The notes: a model not told the origin generated them from the sequence alone. Shown: positions 8,239-19,000, counted from the first letter of the stretch. The stretch: DNA of 64,000 nucleotides from Caldicellulosiruptor saccharolyticus DSM 8903 (GCF_000016545.1 NC_009437.1:2382501-2446500); one strand, 5' to 3'. A program made the numbers and translations.

Positions 8239-9209
8239 TTCTCTTCTTCCTCCCCCTTCGGCGTGCTATCGCTCTTTTTGAGGCTCAGTCCTAAGCTGTG
8301 AAGCTTTTGAATGACCTCTTCTAATGACTTTTTACCAAGGTTTCTTACTTTCATCATCTCTTCTTCTGTCTTGTTGACTAAATCTTCAACAGTGTTAATA
8401 CCAGCTCTCTTGAGACAGTTATACGACCTGACTGAAAGCTCAAGTTCTTCTATGGTCATATCAAGAAGTTTATTCCTTTTTGGTGGTTCTTGCTTTACAA
8501 CTGTCTCGATCTTTGTCGGAATATTTGAAAGATCAGTAAACAGGTTAAAATGCTCAATCAAAATCTTTGCAGCAACTGTTAGTGCCTCATCAGGCCTGAT
8601 AGTACCATTTGTCCAAATCTCCATTGTAAGCTTGTCATAATCTGTAACCTGACCAACTCTTGTATTCTCAACCTTATAATTTACCTTAGTAACAGGGGTG
8701 TAGATTGAATCAACAGGAATTACACCTATTGGCTGGTTTGATTGTTTGTTTCTCTCTGCAGGAACGTAGCCTTTGCCCTGATTCACTGTTATTTCCATAA
8801 AAAGTCGTGCGTCTTCATTCAGCGTTGCAATATGATGTTCAGGATTGCAAATCTCTATATCAGCATCTGCTTTTATATCCTTTGCCTTTACCTCACACTC
8901 ACCCTGTGCCTCTATATACATTACCTTTGGACCGGGTGATGACATCTTGATTGCTAACCCCTTTAGGTTAAGAATAATTTCTGGAACATCTTCTAATACT
9001 CCTGGAATAGTAGAAAACTCATGGAGAACACCATCTATTTTTACCGCTGTCACAGCTGCACCAGGCAAAGACGATAAAAGCGTTCTTCTAAGTGCATTAC
9101 CAATTGTGATTCCATAACCCCTTTCCAAGGGTTCAATGACATATCGACCATACTTTTGGTCTTGGCTTAACTCTTCACATCTAATTGTTGGTTTTTGAAT
9201 TTCAATCAA
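8235..9209 (-). CDS. rpoA: RNA polymerase alpha subunit
   Basis: A 324-residue alpha subunit. The N-terminal assembly domain carries [20 protein letters not shown] (about residues 27-46), and the C-terminal domain (about 245-310) carries [19 protein letters not shown] and [12 protein letters not shown], the DNA- and activator-contacting helix-hairpin-helix. It dimerises to start polymerase assembly. It sits between rpsD and rplQ, the standard alpha-operon order. Confidence 0.98.
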   Translation of the reverse strand: MIEIQKPTIRCEELSQDQKYGRYVIEPLERGYGITIGNALRRTLLSSLPGAAVTAVKIDGVLHEFSTIPGVLEDVPEIILNLKGLAIKMSSPGPKVMYIEAQGECEVKAKDIKADADIEICNPEHHIATLNEDARLFMEITVNQGKGYVPAERNKQSNQPIGVIPVDSIYTPVTKVNYKVENTRVGQVTDYDKLTMEIWTNGTIRPDEALTVAAKILIEHFNLFTDLSNIPTKIETVVKQEPPKRNKLLDMTIEELELSVRSYNCLKRAGINTVEDLVNKTEEEMMKVRNLGKKSLEEVIQKLHSLGLSLKKSDSTPKGEEEEK

Positions 9210-9266
9210 CTCAATATACCCTCCTTAAAAATAATACACCACAAACTGCTTTAGTGAGGGCATTTA

Positions 9267-9893
9267 TTATTTGGAGTAGAGCTCTACAATCAAATGTTCT
9301 TTAATTGGCATATCAATGTCTTCTCTTGTTGGCAGAGCAATTACCTTGCCTACAAGATTTTCAGCATCTTTTTCAAGCCATTTTGGTGATGGTCTCTTTG
9401 CATATTTCTCTTTTATCTCAATAAATCTTGGTTTTGACTTGCTTTTTTCTTTTACTTCAATCACATCTCCAACATCAACAAGATAAGACGGAATATTTAC
9501 AGTCTTACCATTTACTTTAAAGTGTGCATGCGATACAAGTACTCGTGCCTCACCACGTGATGATGCAAAACCCAATCTATACACCACATTGTCAAGTCTT
9601 CTCTCAAGTAAAGACAAAAGATTTTCACCTGCAATACCCTTCATCTTCTCAGCCATCTCAAAATATCTTCTAAACTGAGTTTCCAAAACACCATAGATTC
9701 TCTTTACCTTTTGTTTTTCTCTAAGCTGCATACCATACTCAGAAAGCTTCTTTCTCTCTTGACCATGCTGACCAGGGGGGTATGGTCTTTTTGCAAACGC
9801 ACACTTTTCTGTATAGCATCTATCGCCTTTTAAAAATAATTTCATTCCCTCTCTTCTGCATAGTCTGCAATCAGGTCCAATATACTTTGACAA
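9267..9893 (-). CDS. rpsD: 30S ribosomal protein S4, zinc-binding form
   Basis: Primary 16S rRNA-binding protein of 208 residues. The N-terminus contains C9-x2-C12 and C26-x4-C31 ([18 protein letters not shown]), the zinc-type S4. An S4 RNA-binding domain follows (about 98-160, [13 protein letters not shown]). The start codon is TTG, with GGAGGTG about nine bases upstream. In other bacteria S4 is the translational regulator of the alpha operon; whether it is here is not visible. Confidence 0.96.
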   Translation of the reverse strand: MSKYIGPDCRLCRREGMKLFLKGDRCYTEKCAFAKRPYPPGQHGQERKKLSEYGMQLREKQKVKRIYGVLETQFRRYFEMAEKMKGIAGENLLSLLERRLDNVVYRLGFASSRGEARVLVSHAHFKVNGKTVNIPSYLVDVGDVIEVKEKSKSKPRFIEIKEKYAKRPSPKWLEKDAENLVGKVIALPTREDIDMPIKEHLIVELYSK

Positions 9894-9916
9894 GACAAAG
9901 CACCTCCTATAAAATT

Positions 9917-10309
9917 TTATACTCTTCTTCTTTTAGGTGGTCTGCAGCCATTGTGAGGAATTGGAGTAACATCTTTTATAAGCGTTACCTCAAGCCCTGC
10001 TGCCTGGAGTGCTCTAATCGCAGCTTCTCTTCCTGCACCTGGCCCTTTTACATAAACTTCAACTGTCCTCATCCCATGGTCCATTGCCATCTTTGCTGCT
10101 TTCTCAGCTGCAAGCTGAGCGGCAAACGGAGTTCCTTTTTTTGTTCCTGAAAAACCGCATGTTCCCGCACTTGCCCATGCAATTGCATTTCCTGATGGGT
10201 CAGTAATTGTAACAATTGTATTGTTAAATGTTGAATGTATATGAGCAATGCCTTTTTCTACATTTTTTCTCTCAGAACGTCTAACTGTTCTTCTTGCTGG
10301 TCTTGCCAT
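9917..10309 (-). CDS. rpsK: 30S ribosomal protein S11
   Basis: Platform protein of the small subunit, 130 residues. [17 protein letters not shown] (about 20-36) and the C-terminal [18 protein letters not shown] are family signatures. It is flanked by rpsM and rpsD in the standard alpha-operon order, with gaps of about 20 bp. Confidence 0.97.
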   Translation of the reverse strand: MARPARRTVRRSERKNVEKGIAHIHSTFNNTIVTITDPSGNAIAWASAGTCGFSGTKKGTPFAAQLAAEKAAKMAMDHGMRTVEVYVKGPGAGREAAIRALQAAGLEVTLIKDVTPIPHNGCRPPKRRRV

Positions 10310-10328
10310 TCTTATTTACTCCTCCCTC

Positions 10329-10703
10329 TTATGATTTCTTTCTCATAACACCAACAGTTTTTCTTGGTCCTTTTCTGGTCCTTGCATTTGTCCTTGTTCG
10401 CTGACCACGAACAGGCAGTCCCCTTAAATGTCTTAAACCTCTGTAACATCTAATATCAATTAATCTTTTAATGTTTCTTGCAATCTCGGCACGAAGTTCA
10501 CCCTCAACCTTGAAATTTTTATCAATATAATCTCTTATCTTAGCGACCTCATCATCAGTTAAATCCTTTACTCTCTTGTTTGGATCAACACCTGTATCTC
10601 TCAAAATCTGCTTTGACCTAGATAAACCTATACCAAATATATATGTCAGTGCAATTTCAATTCTTTTTTCTCTTGGTAAATCTACACCTGCAATTCTTGC
10701 CAT
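10329..10703 (-). CDS. rpsM: 30S ribosomal protein S13
   Basis: Small-subunit head protein, 124 residues, contacting the P-site tRNA and the B1 intersubunit bridges. [20 protein letters not shown] and the basic tail [19 protein letters not shown] are diagnostic. Follows rpmJ and precedes rpsK. Confidence 0.97.
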   Translation of the reverse strand: MARIAGVDLPREKRIEIALTYIFGIGLSRSKQILRDTGVDPNKRVKDLTDDEVAKIRDYIDKNFKVEGELRAEIARNIKRLIDIRCYRGLRHLRGLPVRGQRTRTNARTRKGPRKTVGVMRKKS

Positions 10704-10726
10704 TCTAAAAATTCACCTCCAAAAAA

Positions 10727-10840
10727 TTAACCTTGTCTTTGCTTATGTTTTGGATTTTCGCAAATTATTCTTATCTTACCTTTTCTTCTGATAACCTTGC
10801 ATTTTTCGCAAATAGGTTTTACAGACGGTCTTACCTTCAT
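10727..10840 (-). CDS. rpmJ: 50S ribosomal protein L36, zinc-binding form
   Basis: A 37-codon gene beginning [20 protein letters not shown] and ending in NPKHKQRQG. The ligands C11, C14, C27 and a histidine near residue 32 form the C-type zinc ribbon. A strong GGAGG lies ahead of the ATG. It sits between infA and rpsM, its normal place. Confidence 0.96.
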
Positions 10841-10868
10841 TTTTTCTCCTCCTTCTAACAAAAAGAGT

Positions 10869-11087
10869 TTATTTTGACCTCCACACAATTCTGCCACGTG
10901 TCAGGTCATAAGGTGATAGCTGTACAACAACTCTATCACCTGGTAATATTCTAATAAAATTCATCCTCAGCTTACCAGAGACATGAGCAAGAACTTTATG
11001 CCCATTGTCAAGCTGGACTTGAAACATAGCATTCGGCAATGCTTCAATAACAGTCCCTTCTAATTCAATTACATCCTCCTTGGACAA
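10869..11087 (-). CDS. infA: Translation initiation factor IF-1
   Basis: A 72-residue OB-fold protein that blocks the ribosomal A site during initiation. [19 protein letters not shown] and the C-terminal RGRIVWRSK are diagnostic. The start is TTG, giving the usual MSKEDVIE N-terminus, preceded by AGGGGGTTGAT. Located between the KOW-protein gene and rpmJ. Confidence 0.96.
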
Positions 11088-11101
11088 GGCTTATCAACCC
11101 C

Positions 11102-11371
11102 CTACTCTTTTCTATTCTCAAATTCCTCTATCACCTTTGCAACCTCCGCATCAGTCAACTTTTTCTTGAGTATCTTTTCTTTTATCTCTTCGGAGACAAA
11201 CTTGGTAGGTGCAATGTGTTTAATCTTTTTCTTCTTGGGCTTTTTAATCTTTCTCAATTTCCCATCTACAAGATACACATAACCATCATCGGTTACGTCA
11301 AATATAATAAAGAACCTATTTTTATCTCTCCCCATTTTGGACAGAACTATCTGCCCTATTTGAAGATCCAT
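11102..11371 (-). CDS. KOW-domain RNA-binding protein (L14e-like)
   Basis: An 89-residue protein. The N-terminal part (about 1-45) resembles the KOW/L14e-L6e fold: DLQIGQIVLSKMGRDKNRFF, then VDGKLRKIKKPKKKKIKH. The C-terminal third is charged and helical. Firmicutes commonly carry such a gene between map and infA, as here, with gaps of 12 and 14 bp. It is thought to bind RNA; the role in ribosome function is not established. Confidence 0.8.
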   Translation of the reverse strand: MDLQIGQIVLSKMGRDKNRFFIIFDVTDDGYVYLVDGKLRKIKKPKKKKIKHIAPTKFVSEEIKEKILKKKLTDAEVAKVIEEFENRKE

Positions 11372-11383
11372 TTGAAAAACACC

Positions 11384-12127
11384 TCATAATGTAATTATCT
11401 CTGGTAAGCCCTCAGTAATTATGATAGTGTTCTCATAATGGGCAGAGAGCTTACCATCAAGAGTCTTTACAGTCCACCCGTCATCTGCTGTGTAAACCTT
11501 GAACGTTCCTTCATTTACCATTGGCTCGACTGCTAAGGTCATGTTCTTGATAAGCCTTATCCCAACTCCAGCCTTACCAAAATTAGGGACCTGAGGTGAC
11601 TCATGAAATTTTCTTCCAATCCCATGCCCCACCAAATCCCTTACTACACTGAAGCCACGGCTTTCTACATACCTTTGAATACTATTTGATATGTCTCCCA
11701 CTCTTTTGCCAGCAACCGCGTTTTTGATGCCTTCAAAAAAACTTTCTTCAGTAGTTTTTATAAGTAGCTTTGCTGTTTCGGAAATCTCCCCCACAGCAAA
11801 GGTCCTTGCTGCATCAGCATGAAGGCCATCTACACAAACTCCTACATCTATACTGATAATATCTCCACTTTCCAGCCTTCTCATACTTGGGATTCCATGA
11901 ACTACCTCATCATTGACTGAAGTACATATAGAGGCAGGATACCCATACAGCCCCTTAAATGATGGTATCCCGCCATTTTTAATTATATACTCTTCAGCAA
12001 ATTCATCAAGCTCTTTTGTAGTAATGCCAGGTCTTATCAAATTTTCCAACTCTTTTAATACCTTTGCTACAATCTTACCTGCGCATCTCATACTATCAAG
12101 TTCAGCCTCAGACTTAATAGTAATCAT
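11384..12127 (-). CDS. map: Methionine aminopeptidase, type I
   Basis: Removes the initiator methionine from nascent proteins. The five metal ligands can be placed: Asp in IDVGVCVDG, Asp in LHADAART, His in GHGIGRKFHE, Glu in LAVEPMV and Glu in HYENTIIIT. Length 247 without N-terminal extension is type Ia. It follows adk by 17 bp in the spc-alpha region. Confidence 0.96.
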   Translation of the reverse strand: MITIKSEAELDSMRCAGKIVAKVLKELENLIRPGITTKELDEFAEEYIIKNGGIPSFKGLYGYPASICTSVNDEVVHGIPSMRRLESGDIISIDVGVCVDGLHADAARTFAVGEISETAKLLIKTTEESFFEGIKNAVAGKRVGDISNSIQRYVESRGFSVVRDLVGHGIGRKFHESPQVPNFGKAGVGIRLIKNMTLAVEPMVNEGTFKVYTADDGWTVKTLDGKLSAHYENTIIITEGLPEIITL

Positions 12128-12144
12128 TTTCTGTCCCTTGCTCC

Positions 12145-12792
12145 TTATTCAACTCCAAGAGCTTTCAACACTTCTTTTGTTGTATCTGCAATCTCTTCTT
12201 GACCTACTGCTGTAACAAGCAAACCCTTATTTTTATAGTATTCTATCAAAGGTTGAGTCTGTGCATGATAGACCTCTAAACGCTTTTTTACTGTTTCTTC
12301 TTTATCGTCTTCTCTCTGGTAAAGTTGCCCACCACATATATCACAAATACCTTCTTTTTTGGGTGGCCTATAGACAACATGGAAGCTTGCACCACAGCTT
12401 TTACAGATTCTTCTTCCTGACATTCTCTCTAAGATTTTTTCATCAGGTACTTCAATATTTAAAACCTTGTCAATCTTTTGCCCAAGATCAGCTAAAACTT
12501 TTTCTAAAGCTTCAGCCTGAGCAATTGTCCTTGGAAATCCATCAAGCAAAAAACCATTTTTGCAATCATCTTGCATAAGTCTATTCTTTACAATTTCAAT
12601 TACTATCTCATCTGGCACAAGAAGCCCTTTGTCCATATATTCCTTTGCCTTTTTGCCAAGTTCTGTCTGGTTTTTTACATTCTCTCTTAAAATATCCCCT
12701 GTTGAAATATGTGGAATCCCAAATCTGCTGCTAAGGTACTCTGCTTGTGTACCCTTGCCTGCACCTGGTGCACCTAAGATTATAAGTCTCAT
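12145..12792 (-). CDS. adk: Adenylate kinase, zinc-lid type
   Basis: Interconverts ATP + AMP and 2 ADP. The P-loop GAPGAGKGT is at residues 7-15, HISTGDILR near 28 and DGFPRT near 84. The lid carries four cysteines, CKSCG and CDICG, a structural zinc site common in Gram-positive and thermophilic enzymes. The ATG at 12792 is chosen: GGAGG lies ten bases upstream, while the upstream in-frame GTG overlaps that site. Length 215. Located between secY and map. Confidence 0.96.
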   Translation of the reverse strand: MRLIILGAPGAGKGTQAEYLSSRFGIPHISTGDILRENVKNQTELGKKAKEYMDKGLLVPDEIVIEIVKNRLMQDDCKNGFLLDGFPRTIAQAEALEKVLADLGQKIDKVLNIEVPDEKILERMSGRRICKSCGASFHVVYRPPKKEGICDICGGQLYQREDDKEETVKKRLEVYHAQTQPLIEYYKNKGLLVTAVGQEEIADTTKEVLKALGVE

Positions 12793-12830
12793 TGTTTTTA
12801 TTACCTCCACCAGTTTAAAATGAATTCATT

Positions 12831-14138
12831 TTAACTCAAGAATCCCTTGTAGTGTCTCATGAGCATTTGAGCTTCCATTTGTCTAATCGTCTCAAGTGCC
12901 ACACCTACAACAATCAACAAGCTCGTTCCACCAAAGTATATATTTAGCTGGTGTCTGAACATAAGCCCAACTAAGGTTGGTAAAATAGCTATAAATGCTA
13001 AAAACAGTGCGCCAGCAAAAGTCACTTTAGAAAGCACACGTGTAATAAAATCCACTGTTGGCTTTCCTGGTCTGATACCAGGTATAAATCCTCCATTATT
13101 TTTCAAGTTATTAGCAATCTCCACTGGATTGAAAACTATTGCTGTATAGAAATAAGTAAAGCCTATTATGAATAAAGCATAGAAAAATGTATACCAAAAT
13201 GACCCCGATGAGAAATACGCTTTTACAAATTTGTAAAAGCCAGAATTTGGGAAAAACTGAGCTATTGTGGTCGGTAACATAACAAGTGATATTGCAAAGA
13301 TTATTGGTATTACCCCTGCAATATTTACCTTAATAGGAATATGAGTACTCTGTCCACCGTATACTCTTCTTCCAACTATTCTTTTTGCATACTGAACTGG
13401 AATTCTTCTCTCTCCCTCTTGGATTACAATTATAAAAACTATTATTGCCAATGCCATAACTAAGAATAAAAGTACGCCAATAATACTTGTCAGCGAAAAT
13501 TCATTTAACTTTGCGACATAGTTCCAAAGCGATACTGCTCCATTTGGAATTCTCGAAATAATTCCAGCAAAAATCAAAAGCGATATACCATTACCAATAC
13601 CATTTTCTGTTATCTGTTCACCAATCCACATCAAGAATACTGTACCAGCTGTTAAAGCAAGTGTTATTGTTATAAATCCTAAAAATCCCTGACCCTGTGT
13701 TGTGATAACAGGAACTCCACCTGTCAAGCCTTGTGCATTCTTGAGTCCAAAATAAATACCAACCGCCTGTAAAAATGCCAAGATTGCTGTACCATATCTG
13801 GTCCATTCAGCAAGCTTTTTTCTGCCCTCTTCGCCTTGTTTTGCAAGCTCTTCTAAAGCCGGTATAGCAATTGTCAAAAGCTGCATGATAATAGAAGAGT
13901 TGATATATGGTGTTACACTCATCGCAAATATACTCATATTTTTAAATGTTCCGCCAGCAACAACATCAAAAAAACCAAGCATCGTAAGGTCGTTAATAAC
14001 CTTTGCTAAAGCATCCCTATCTATATAAGGGACTGGGATGAACGCCCCCAGTCTGAAAATGAGTAGCATAAAGAGTGTAAAGAGGATTTTTCTTCTCAGG
14101 TCAGGTAGTCTCCACGCATTTTTAATTGTTTCAAACAC
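12831..14138 (-). CDS. secY: Protein translocase subunit SecY
   Basis: The channel subunit of the Sec translocon in the cytoplasmic membrane: 435 residues with ten hydrophobic segments. LGAFIPVPYID near residue 30, MSIFAMSVTPYINSSIIMQL (the plug and TM2 region) and GIRPGKPT in the last large cytoplasmic loop are typical. It starts one base after the rplO stop, the standard spc-operon position. Confidence 0.97.
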   Translation of the reverse strand: MFETIKNAWRLPDLRRKILFTLFMLLIFRLGAFIPVPYIDRDALAKVINDLTMLGFFDVVAGGTFKNMSIFAMSVTPYINSSIIMQLLTIAIPALEELAKQGEEGRKKLAEWTRYGTAILAFLQAVGIYFGLKNAQGLTGGVPVITTQGQGFLGFITITLALTAGTVFLMWIGEQITENGIGNGISLLIFAGIISRIPNGAVSLWNYVAKLNEFSLTSIIGVLLFLVMALAIIVFIIVIQEGERRIPVQYAKRIVGRRVYGGQSTHIPIKVNIAGVIPIIFAISLVMLPTTIAQFFPNSGFYKFVKAYFSSGSFWYTFFYALFIIGFTYFYTAIVFNPVEIANNLKNNGGFIPGIRPGKPTVDFITRVLSKVTFAGALFLAFIAILPTLVGLMFRHQLNIYFGGTSLLIVVGVALETIRQMEAQMLMRHYKGFLS

Positions 14139-14139
14139 T

Positions 14140-14583
14140 TTAAATCACCTCTACCTTTCCTCCAACTGCTTCTATCTTCTTTCTTGCACCTTCTGACACC
14201 TTCTGCACCCTTACAATCAGCCTCTTTGTGAGATCCCCTCTGCCGAGTACCTTCACTCCGTCCTTCTCTATCTTGCTAATAACTCCTTCTTTGAGTAAAA
14301 GCTCAGGTGTAATCACCGTGTCATTTTCAAATCTTTCAAGTTTTTCTACATTAACTTCAGTATACACCTTTTTATTTATATTTTTAAAGCCCCTTTTCGG
14401 AATTCTTCTGGTAAGCGGCATCTGTCCACCCTCAAAACCTGGTCTGACACCGCCGCCTGAACGAGCCCATTGACCTTTATGACCTCTTGTTGATGTCTTA
14501 CCATGACCAGAGCTTTCGCCTCTTCCAACTCTTTTTGGCCTTTTCTTAGCACCTGGCGCAGGTTTCAGTTCAAAAAGTTTCAT
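14140..14583 (-). CDS. rplO: 50S ribosomal protein L15
   Basis: Large-subunit assembly protein, 147 residues. [21 protein letters not shown] and [18 protein letters not shown] are diagnostic. It directly follows rpsE with a gap of only 17 bp, leaving no room for rpmD (L30), which normally sits there. Confidence 0.97.
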   Translation of the reverse strand: MKLFELKPAPGAKKRPKRVGRGESSGHGKTSTRGHKGQWARSGGGVRPGFEGGQMPLTRRIPKRGFKNINKKVYTEVNVEKLERFENDTVITPELLLKEGVISKIEKDGVKVLGRGDLTKRLIVRVQKVSEGARKKIEAVGGKVEVI

Positions 14584-14600
14584 AAAGCTTGCCCTCCTTT

Positions 14601-15107
14601 TTATTTGATTATCTCTTCTAAGGTCTTTCCTCTAAGTCTTGCAACCTCTTCAGGCTTTTTGAGCTGCTTTAAAGCTTCAATTGTTGCATGTACAACATTA
14701 GCCGGGTTGTTAGATCCAAGGCTTTTTGTTCTAATATCTTTAATTCCTGCAAGCTCACAAACAGCTCTTACAGCACCGCCTGCAATAACTCCAGTACCCT
14801 CTGGAGCAGGTTTAATCAATACCTTTGATGCTCCAAAATCGCCAATTGCTTCATGTGGTATTGTTGTACCTACAATTGGTACTTCAATAAGATGCTTCTT
14901 AGCATCTTCAATAGCCTTTCTTATAGCATCAGGTATCTCAGCAGCCTTGCCGTGTCCTGCACCAACATGACCGTTCTCATCACCAACAACCACTATAGCT
15001 GAAAATTTAAGCCTCTTACCTCCCTTTACAACCTTTGCAACCCTATTTATATTAACAACTCTTTCTTTCAAATTTAATTCCTTTGGATCAATTCTCTTTT
15101 GAACCAA
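14601..15107 (-). CDS. rpsE: 30S ribosomal protein S5
   Basis: Small-subunit protein needed for decoding accuracy, 168 residues. The N-terminal dsRNA-binding-like domain has [20 protein letters not shown], and the C-terminal domain has [17 protein letters not shown]. The start is TTG with GGAGGG seven bases upstream. Between rplR and rplO. Confidence 0.97.
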   Translation of the reverse strand: MVQKRIDPKELNLKERVVNINRVAKVVKGGKRLKFSAIVVVGDENGHVGAGHGKAAEIPDAIRKAIEDAKKHLIEVPIVGTTIPHEAIGDFGASKVLIKPAPEGTGVIAGGAVRAVCELAGIKDIRTKSLGSNNPANVVHATIEALKQLKKPEEVARLRGKTLEEIIK

Positions 15108-15127
15108 GCTCTATCCCTCCTTCAAAA

Positions 15128-15502
15128 TTAAAACTCAAGACCAGCTTCTCTTGCGGCATCAGCTAATGCCTTTACTCTTCCATGATATGGGTAACCGCCT
15201 CTGTCAAATACAACCTTTGTTATTCCCTTTTCTTTTGCCCTCTCTGCAATAACTCTTCCAATATACTGTGCTGCCTCGATAGATTTTGTAGATGTCAATC
15301 TTGACTTAATCTCTGGTTCAAGTGATGATGCTGCAACTAAGGTGTGACCTTTCTCATCGTCAATTATCTGAGCATATATATATTTCAAGCTCTTGTAGAC
15401 ACAAAGACGAGGTCTTTCAGCTGTGCCAAAAACCTTTTTTCTAATTCTTTTGTGACGTATTAGCCTTTTTTCATTACGATTCACCTTTTTATACAAGCCC
15501 AA
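15128..15502 (-). CDS. rplR: 50S ribosomal protein L18
   Basis: 5S rRNA-binding protein of about 122-124 residues. [19 protein letters not shown] and the C-terminal [20 protein letters not shown] are diagnostic. Two in-frame TTG starts (15502 and 15496) compete. The second is better spaced from GGGGAG, so the true protein may be two residues shorter. Confidence 0.95.
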   Translation of the reverse strand: MGLYKKVNRNEKRLIRHKRIRKKVFGTAERPRLCVYKSLKYIYAQIIDDEKGHTLVAASSLEPEIKSRLTSTKSIEAAQYIGRVIAERAKEKGITKVVFDRGGYPYHGRVKALADAAREAGLEF

Positions 15503-15512
15503 TCACTCCCCT

Positions 15513-16061
15513 CTATTTCTTACCGCCTTTGCCGGCTTTTCCTTCTTTGAGTCTTAATACTTCATCTGCATACTTAATACCCTTACCCAGATATGGGTCA
15601 GGTTCACGTACCTTTCTTATATTTGCAGCAAAGTTGCCAACCTGCTGCTTGTCAATTCCTTTTACTACTATTCTGTTCTGGTCAGGAACCTCGATAGTTA
15701 TTCCCGCTGGCTCTTCAATCTCAACAGGATGAGAATAACCAACGTTCAAAATAAGTTTTTTACCCTGTTTTTGTGCTCTGTAACCTATTCCAACAATTTC
15801 TAATACCTTTTCGTACCCTTTTGTAACACCCGCAACCATGTTAGCAATAAGTGTTCTTGTAAGACCATGGAGTGCTTTGTGGTGTCTTTCATCAGAAGGT
15901 CTCTGCACTAAAATCTGATTATTTTCTATCTTAACTATCATCTCAGGATGAATCTCTTTTGTCAAGCTTCCTTTTGGGCCTTTTACAGTAATGACATTGC
16001 CATCTATTTTAACTTCAACACCGCTTGGTATATCAATAGGTTTTTTGCCTATTCTTGACAT
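15513..16061 (-). CDS. rplF: 50S ribosomal protein L6
   Basis: Protein near the sarcin-ricin loop and GTPase centre. [16 protein letters not shown] at the N-terminus and [21 protein letters not shown] at the C-terminus are typical. Two adjacent ATG codons occur; the second (16061) gives the better distance from GGAGG. Length 182. Confidence 0.96.
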   Translation of the reverse strand: MSRIGKKPIDIPSGVEVKIDGNVITVKGPKGSLTKEIHPEMIVKIENNQILVQRPSDERHHKALHGLTRTLIANMVAGVTKGYEKVLEIVGIGYRAQKQGKKLILNVGYSHPVEIEEPAGITIEVPDQNRIVVKGIDKQQVGNFAANIRKVREPDPYLGKGIKYADEVLRLKEGKAGKGGKK

Positions 16062-16094
16062 CATTTCACCTCCAACAAAAATAAAGTCTTATTA

Positions 16095-16493
16095 CTACCA
16101 GATGTAGCAGAGAACCTCTCCGCCAACCCCTTCTTTTCTTGCCTTTTTATCCGTCATTATGCCTTTAGATGTAGAAATAATAGCTATTCCAAGTCCTCCT
16201 AACACTTTTGGAAGCTCATCTTTACCTGCATATACTCTTCTTCCGGGTTTTGAAATTCTCTTCAGACCTGTGATTGCTCTTTCCTTGTTAGGACCATATT
16301 TCAACTTTATTCTTATAATTCCATTTTTCCCATCGTCAATAATCTCATATTCTTTTATAAAGCCTTCTTCCAACAAAATCTGAGCAATAGCCTTTTTCAT
16401 CTTTGATGCTGGAATATCAACAACTTCATGGCGAGCATTATTCGCGTTTCTAATACGTGTGAGCATATCTGCAATTGGGTCTATTACGTACAT
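16095..16493 (-). CDS. rpsH: 30S ribosomal protein S8
   Basis: 16S rRNA central-domain binder, 132 residues. [14 protein letters not shown] near the start and [20 protein letters not shown] near the end are family signatures. Lies between rpsN and rplF. Confidence 0.97.
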
Positions 16494-16519
16494 TTTATTA
16501 CCTCCTTCCTAATTAAAAA

Positions 16520-16705
16520 TTACCAGCTCGCTTTCTTAACACCCGGTATCTCTCCATTATGAGCAAGCTTTCTAAAACAAAGTCTGCAAACGCCAAACTT
16601 TCTCAAATACGCTCTTGGTCTCCCACAAATTTTGCATCTATTGTAATACCTTGTTGAAAATTTCTGAGGCCTTTGTTGTTTTATAATCAGTGCCTTTCTT
16701 GCCAT
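16520..16705 (-). CDS. rpsN: 30S ribosomal protein S14, short zinc-binding form
   Basis: The short, zinc-type S14 of 61 residues. Ligands are in CKICGRP (residues 24-27) and CRLCFRK (about 40-43). The C-terminal [11 protein letters not shown] is diagnostic. Part of the zinc-dependent set that also includes S4, L36 and L24 here. Confidence 0.97.
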   Translation of the reverse strand: MARKALIIKQQRPQKFSTRYYNRCKICGRPRAYLRKFGVCRLCFRKLAHNGEIPGVKKASW

Positions 16706-16731
16706 TAATTACCCTCCTTATCTTTTAAAAG

Positions 16732-17274
16732 TTAGCTTGCAAATGGCATACCTAAAAGTCTTAAAAGCTCTTTTGCTTCTTCATCAGTCTTTGCCGAGGT
16801 GACAATTGTTACCTCAAGTCCTCTAATCTTATCAACCTTATCATAATCAATTTCAGGAAAAACAAGCTGTTCTTTAAAACCTATTGAATAGTTTCCTCTT
16901 CCGTCAAATGATTTGTCAGACACGCCTCTAAAGTCTCTCACCCTTGGCAATGCAAGGTTTATCATTTTATCTAAAAATTCATACATTCTATCTCCTCTTA
17001 ATGTCACCATACAACCTATTGGCATCCCTTTTCTCAATTTGAAGTTCGCAATAGACTTCTTTGCTCGAGTGACAATTGGTTTTTGGCCAGTAATTGCCAT
17101 CAGATCATTCACAGCTGCTTCTAATGCCTTTGGATTATCCTTGCCCTCGCCAAGTCCAATATTTACTACAATCTTGCCAAGCCTTGGCACTTGCATAACA
17201 TTCTTGTATCCAAACTTCTGCATCATCGCAGGAACAACTTCTTTGTAGTACTTTTCTTTAAGCCTTGGTGCCAT
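16732..17274 (-). CDS. rplE: 50S ribosomal protein L5
   Basis: 5S rRNA-binding protein of 180 residues at the central protuberance. [16 protein letters not shown] near residue 28, [19 protein letters not shown] near 71 and [20 protein letters not shown] near the end are diagnostic. Between rplX and rpsN. Confidence 0.97.
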   Translation of the reverse strand: MAPRLKEKYYKEVVPAMMQKFGYKNVMQVPRLGKIVVNIGLGEGKDNPKALEAAVNDLMAITGQKPIVTRAKKSIANFKLRKGMPIGCMVTLRGDRMYEFLDKMINLALPRVRDFRGVSDKSFDGRGNYSIGFKEQLVFPEIDYDKVDKIRGLEVTIVTSAKTDEEAKELLRLLGMPFAS

Positions 17275-17301
17275 AAATGTTACCTCCCCTCACTTTGGCT
17301 A

Positions 17302-17634
17302 TTAATCTATAATCTCACCACATTTTTTACATGTTCTAACTTTCTTTTCTTCTTCTCCCTCTTGGATGAACCTGTGACCTATGCGTGTTGGTTTGTTGCA
17401 CTTTGGACATACAAGCATTACCTTACATGCCCAAATTGGTGCTTCTTGAGTAATAATACCACCTTGCGGCATCTTAGGATTTGGCCTTACATGCTTCTTA
17501 ACAATATTAACACCCTCAACAACAACTTTTTTGTCTTTTGGTAAAACAGTAAGAACTTTGCCCTGTTTTCCTTTGTACTTGCCTGAAATTACTACAACTG
17601 TATCCCCTTTTTTTACATGAACCTTGTTTGGCAT
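17302..17634 (-). CDS. rplX: 50S ribosomal protein L24 with C-terminal zinc ribbon
   Basis: Assembly initiator of the large subunit, 110 residues. The N-terminal KOW domain contains [20 protein letters not shown]. The C-terminal part has CPKC (about residue 75) and CKKC (about 103) pairs, a likely zinc ribbon found in some Firmicute L24 proteins and absent from many others. Between rplN and rplE. Confidence 0.96.
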   Translation of the reverse strand: MPNKVHVKKGDTVVVISGKYKGKQGKVLTVLPKDKKVVVEGVNIVKKHVRPNPKMPQGGIITQEAPIWACKVMLVCPKCNKPTRIGHRFIQEGEEEKKVRTCKKCGEIID

Positions 17635-17654
17635 GGCTTTCCCTCCTTAAAAGC

Positions 17655-18023
17655 TTATAGAACTTCTGGTGCAAGAGAAACAATCTTCATGAAATCTTTG
17701 TCTCTGAGCTCTCTTGCAACAGGTCCAAATATACGTGTACCTCTTGGTGTTTTGTCCTCTCTTATCAAAACTGCTGCATTGTCGTCAAACCTGATGTAAG
17801 TCCCATCTTCTCTTCTGATACCTTTTCTTGTTCTGACAATAACAGCTTTTACAACATCACCTTTTTTAACAACGCCACCTGGTGTTGCATCTTTAACAGA
17901 ACAAACTATAATATCACCTATGTTAGCAAATTTTCTATTTGAACCACCAAGCACTCTTATACACATAACCTCTTTTGCGCCAGTGTTATCTGCAACCTTT
18001 AACCTTGATTGTGGTTGAATCAT
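17655..18023 (-). CDS. rplN: 50S ribosomal protein L14
   Basis: Intersubunit-bridge protein, 122 residues. [20 protein letters not shown] and [20 protein letters not shown] are diagnostic. Between rpsQ and rplX. Confidence 0.97.
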   Translation of the reverse strand: MIQPQSRLKVADNTGAKEVMCIRVLGGSNRKFANIGDIIVCSVKDATPGGVVKKGDVVKAVIVRTRKGIRREDGTYIRFDDNAAVLIREDKTPRGTRIFGPVARELRDKDFMKIVSLAPEVL

Positions 18024-18065
18024 TACTCAATTTCCCTCCTTTTAAAACCTAAGGTTTGGTTTTAA

Positions 18066-18326
18066 TTATTTTGCTCTTTCTAAAATCTGCACAACTCTCC
18101 ATCTCTTTTCTTTAGAAAGCGGTCTTGTCTCCATTATTAAAACCTTGTCACCAACTCTACATTCATTGTTCTCATCATGAGCTTTAAATTTAGTTGTTCT
18201 TTTTATAGTCTTTTTATAAAGAGGATGCTGTACCAAAGTTTCTACTGCAACTACAACGGTTTTGTCCATTTTATCGCTAACAACAACGCCAATTCTTGTC
18301 TTTCTCATGCCTCTCTTTTGTTCCAC
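18066..18326 (-). CDS. rpsQ: 30S ribosomal protein S17
   Basis: 16S rRNA-binding OB-fold protein, 86 residues. [19 protein letters not shown] and [20 protein letters not shown] are diagnostic. Between rpmC and rplN. Confidence 0.97.
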   Translation of the reverse strand: MEQKRGMRKTRIGVVVSDKMDKTVVVAVETLVQHPLYKKTIKRTTKFKAHDENNECRVGDKVLIMETRPLSKEKRWRVVQILERAK

Positions 18327-18351
18327 TTAAATTCCCTCCTCAGAATCTACT

Positions 18352-18570
18352 TTATTTTGCATTTTTATTCGCTTTTTCTTGTTCAAGTTCTCTTTCTCTT
18401 AGGATTGTCTTTATTCTTGCAATTGTTCTTTTAACCTCTCTAATTCTCATTGGATTTTCAAGCTGGTTTGTTGCAAGCTGAAATCTCAAGTTAAAAAGTT
18501 CATTTTTCAACTTCTTTAGCTCATTGTGAAGCTCTTGATTTGTCATCTCACGAATCTTAGACGCCTTCAT
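18352..18570 (-). CDS. rpmC: 50S ribosomal protein L29
   Basis: Small helical protein at the exit tunnel rim, 72 residues. [20 protein letters not shown] and [17 protein letters not shown] are typical. It overlaps the rplP end by 14 bp, indicating coupled translation. Confidence 0.96.
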   Translation of the reverse strand: MKASKIREMTNQELHNELKKLKNELFNLRFQLATNQLENPMRIREVKRTIARIKTILRERELEQEKANKNAK

Positions 18571-19000
18571 TTACCTCACCACCCATTTCCACATCTTGTC
18601 TTGAAACTATCTTACACTTTATTGGTAGTTTATGGATAGCAAGTCTTAAAGCCTCTTTTGCAACCTCTTTATCAACACCGCCCACCTCAAACATAACTCT
18701 TCCTGGTTTTACTACTGCAACCCAGTACTCGGGCGAACCTTTACCAGAACCCATTCGTGTCTCTGCAGGTTTTCTTGTTACAGGCTTGTCAGGAAATATC
18801 TTTATCCAAACCTTACCGCCTCTTTTTATATGTCTTGCAATAGCCACTCTGGCAGCCTCAATCTGATTGCTCGTAATCCAACCTGGTTCTAATGCCATAA
18901 TACCAAAATCACCATATGCAACAAAGTTGCCTCTTGTTGCTTTTCCTTTCATTCTGCCACGCTGTTGTTTTCTGTACTTGACACGCTTTGGCATAAGCAT
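18557..19000 (-). CDS. rplP: 50S ribosomal protein L16
   Basis: A-site proximal protein of about 147 residues. [19 protein letters not shown] and [18 protein letters not shown] are diagnostic. Two ATG codons lie six bases apart; AGGAGG is nine bases from the first (19000) and fifteen from the second, so the first is kept. Its first base overlaps the rpsC stop. Confidence 0.96.
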   Translation of the reverse strand: MLMPKRVKYRKQQRGRMKGKATRGNFVAYGDFGIMALEPGWITSNQIEAARVAIARHIKRGGKVWIKIFPDKPVTRKPAETRMGSGKGSPEYWVAVVKPGRVMFEVGGVDKEVAKEALRLAIHKLPIKCKIVSRQDVEMGGEVNEGV

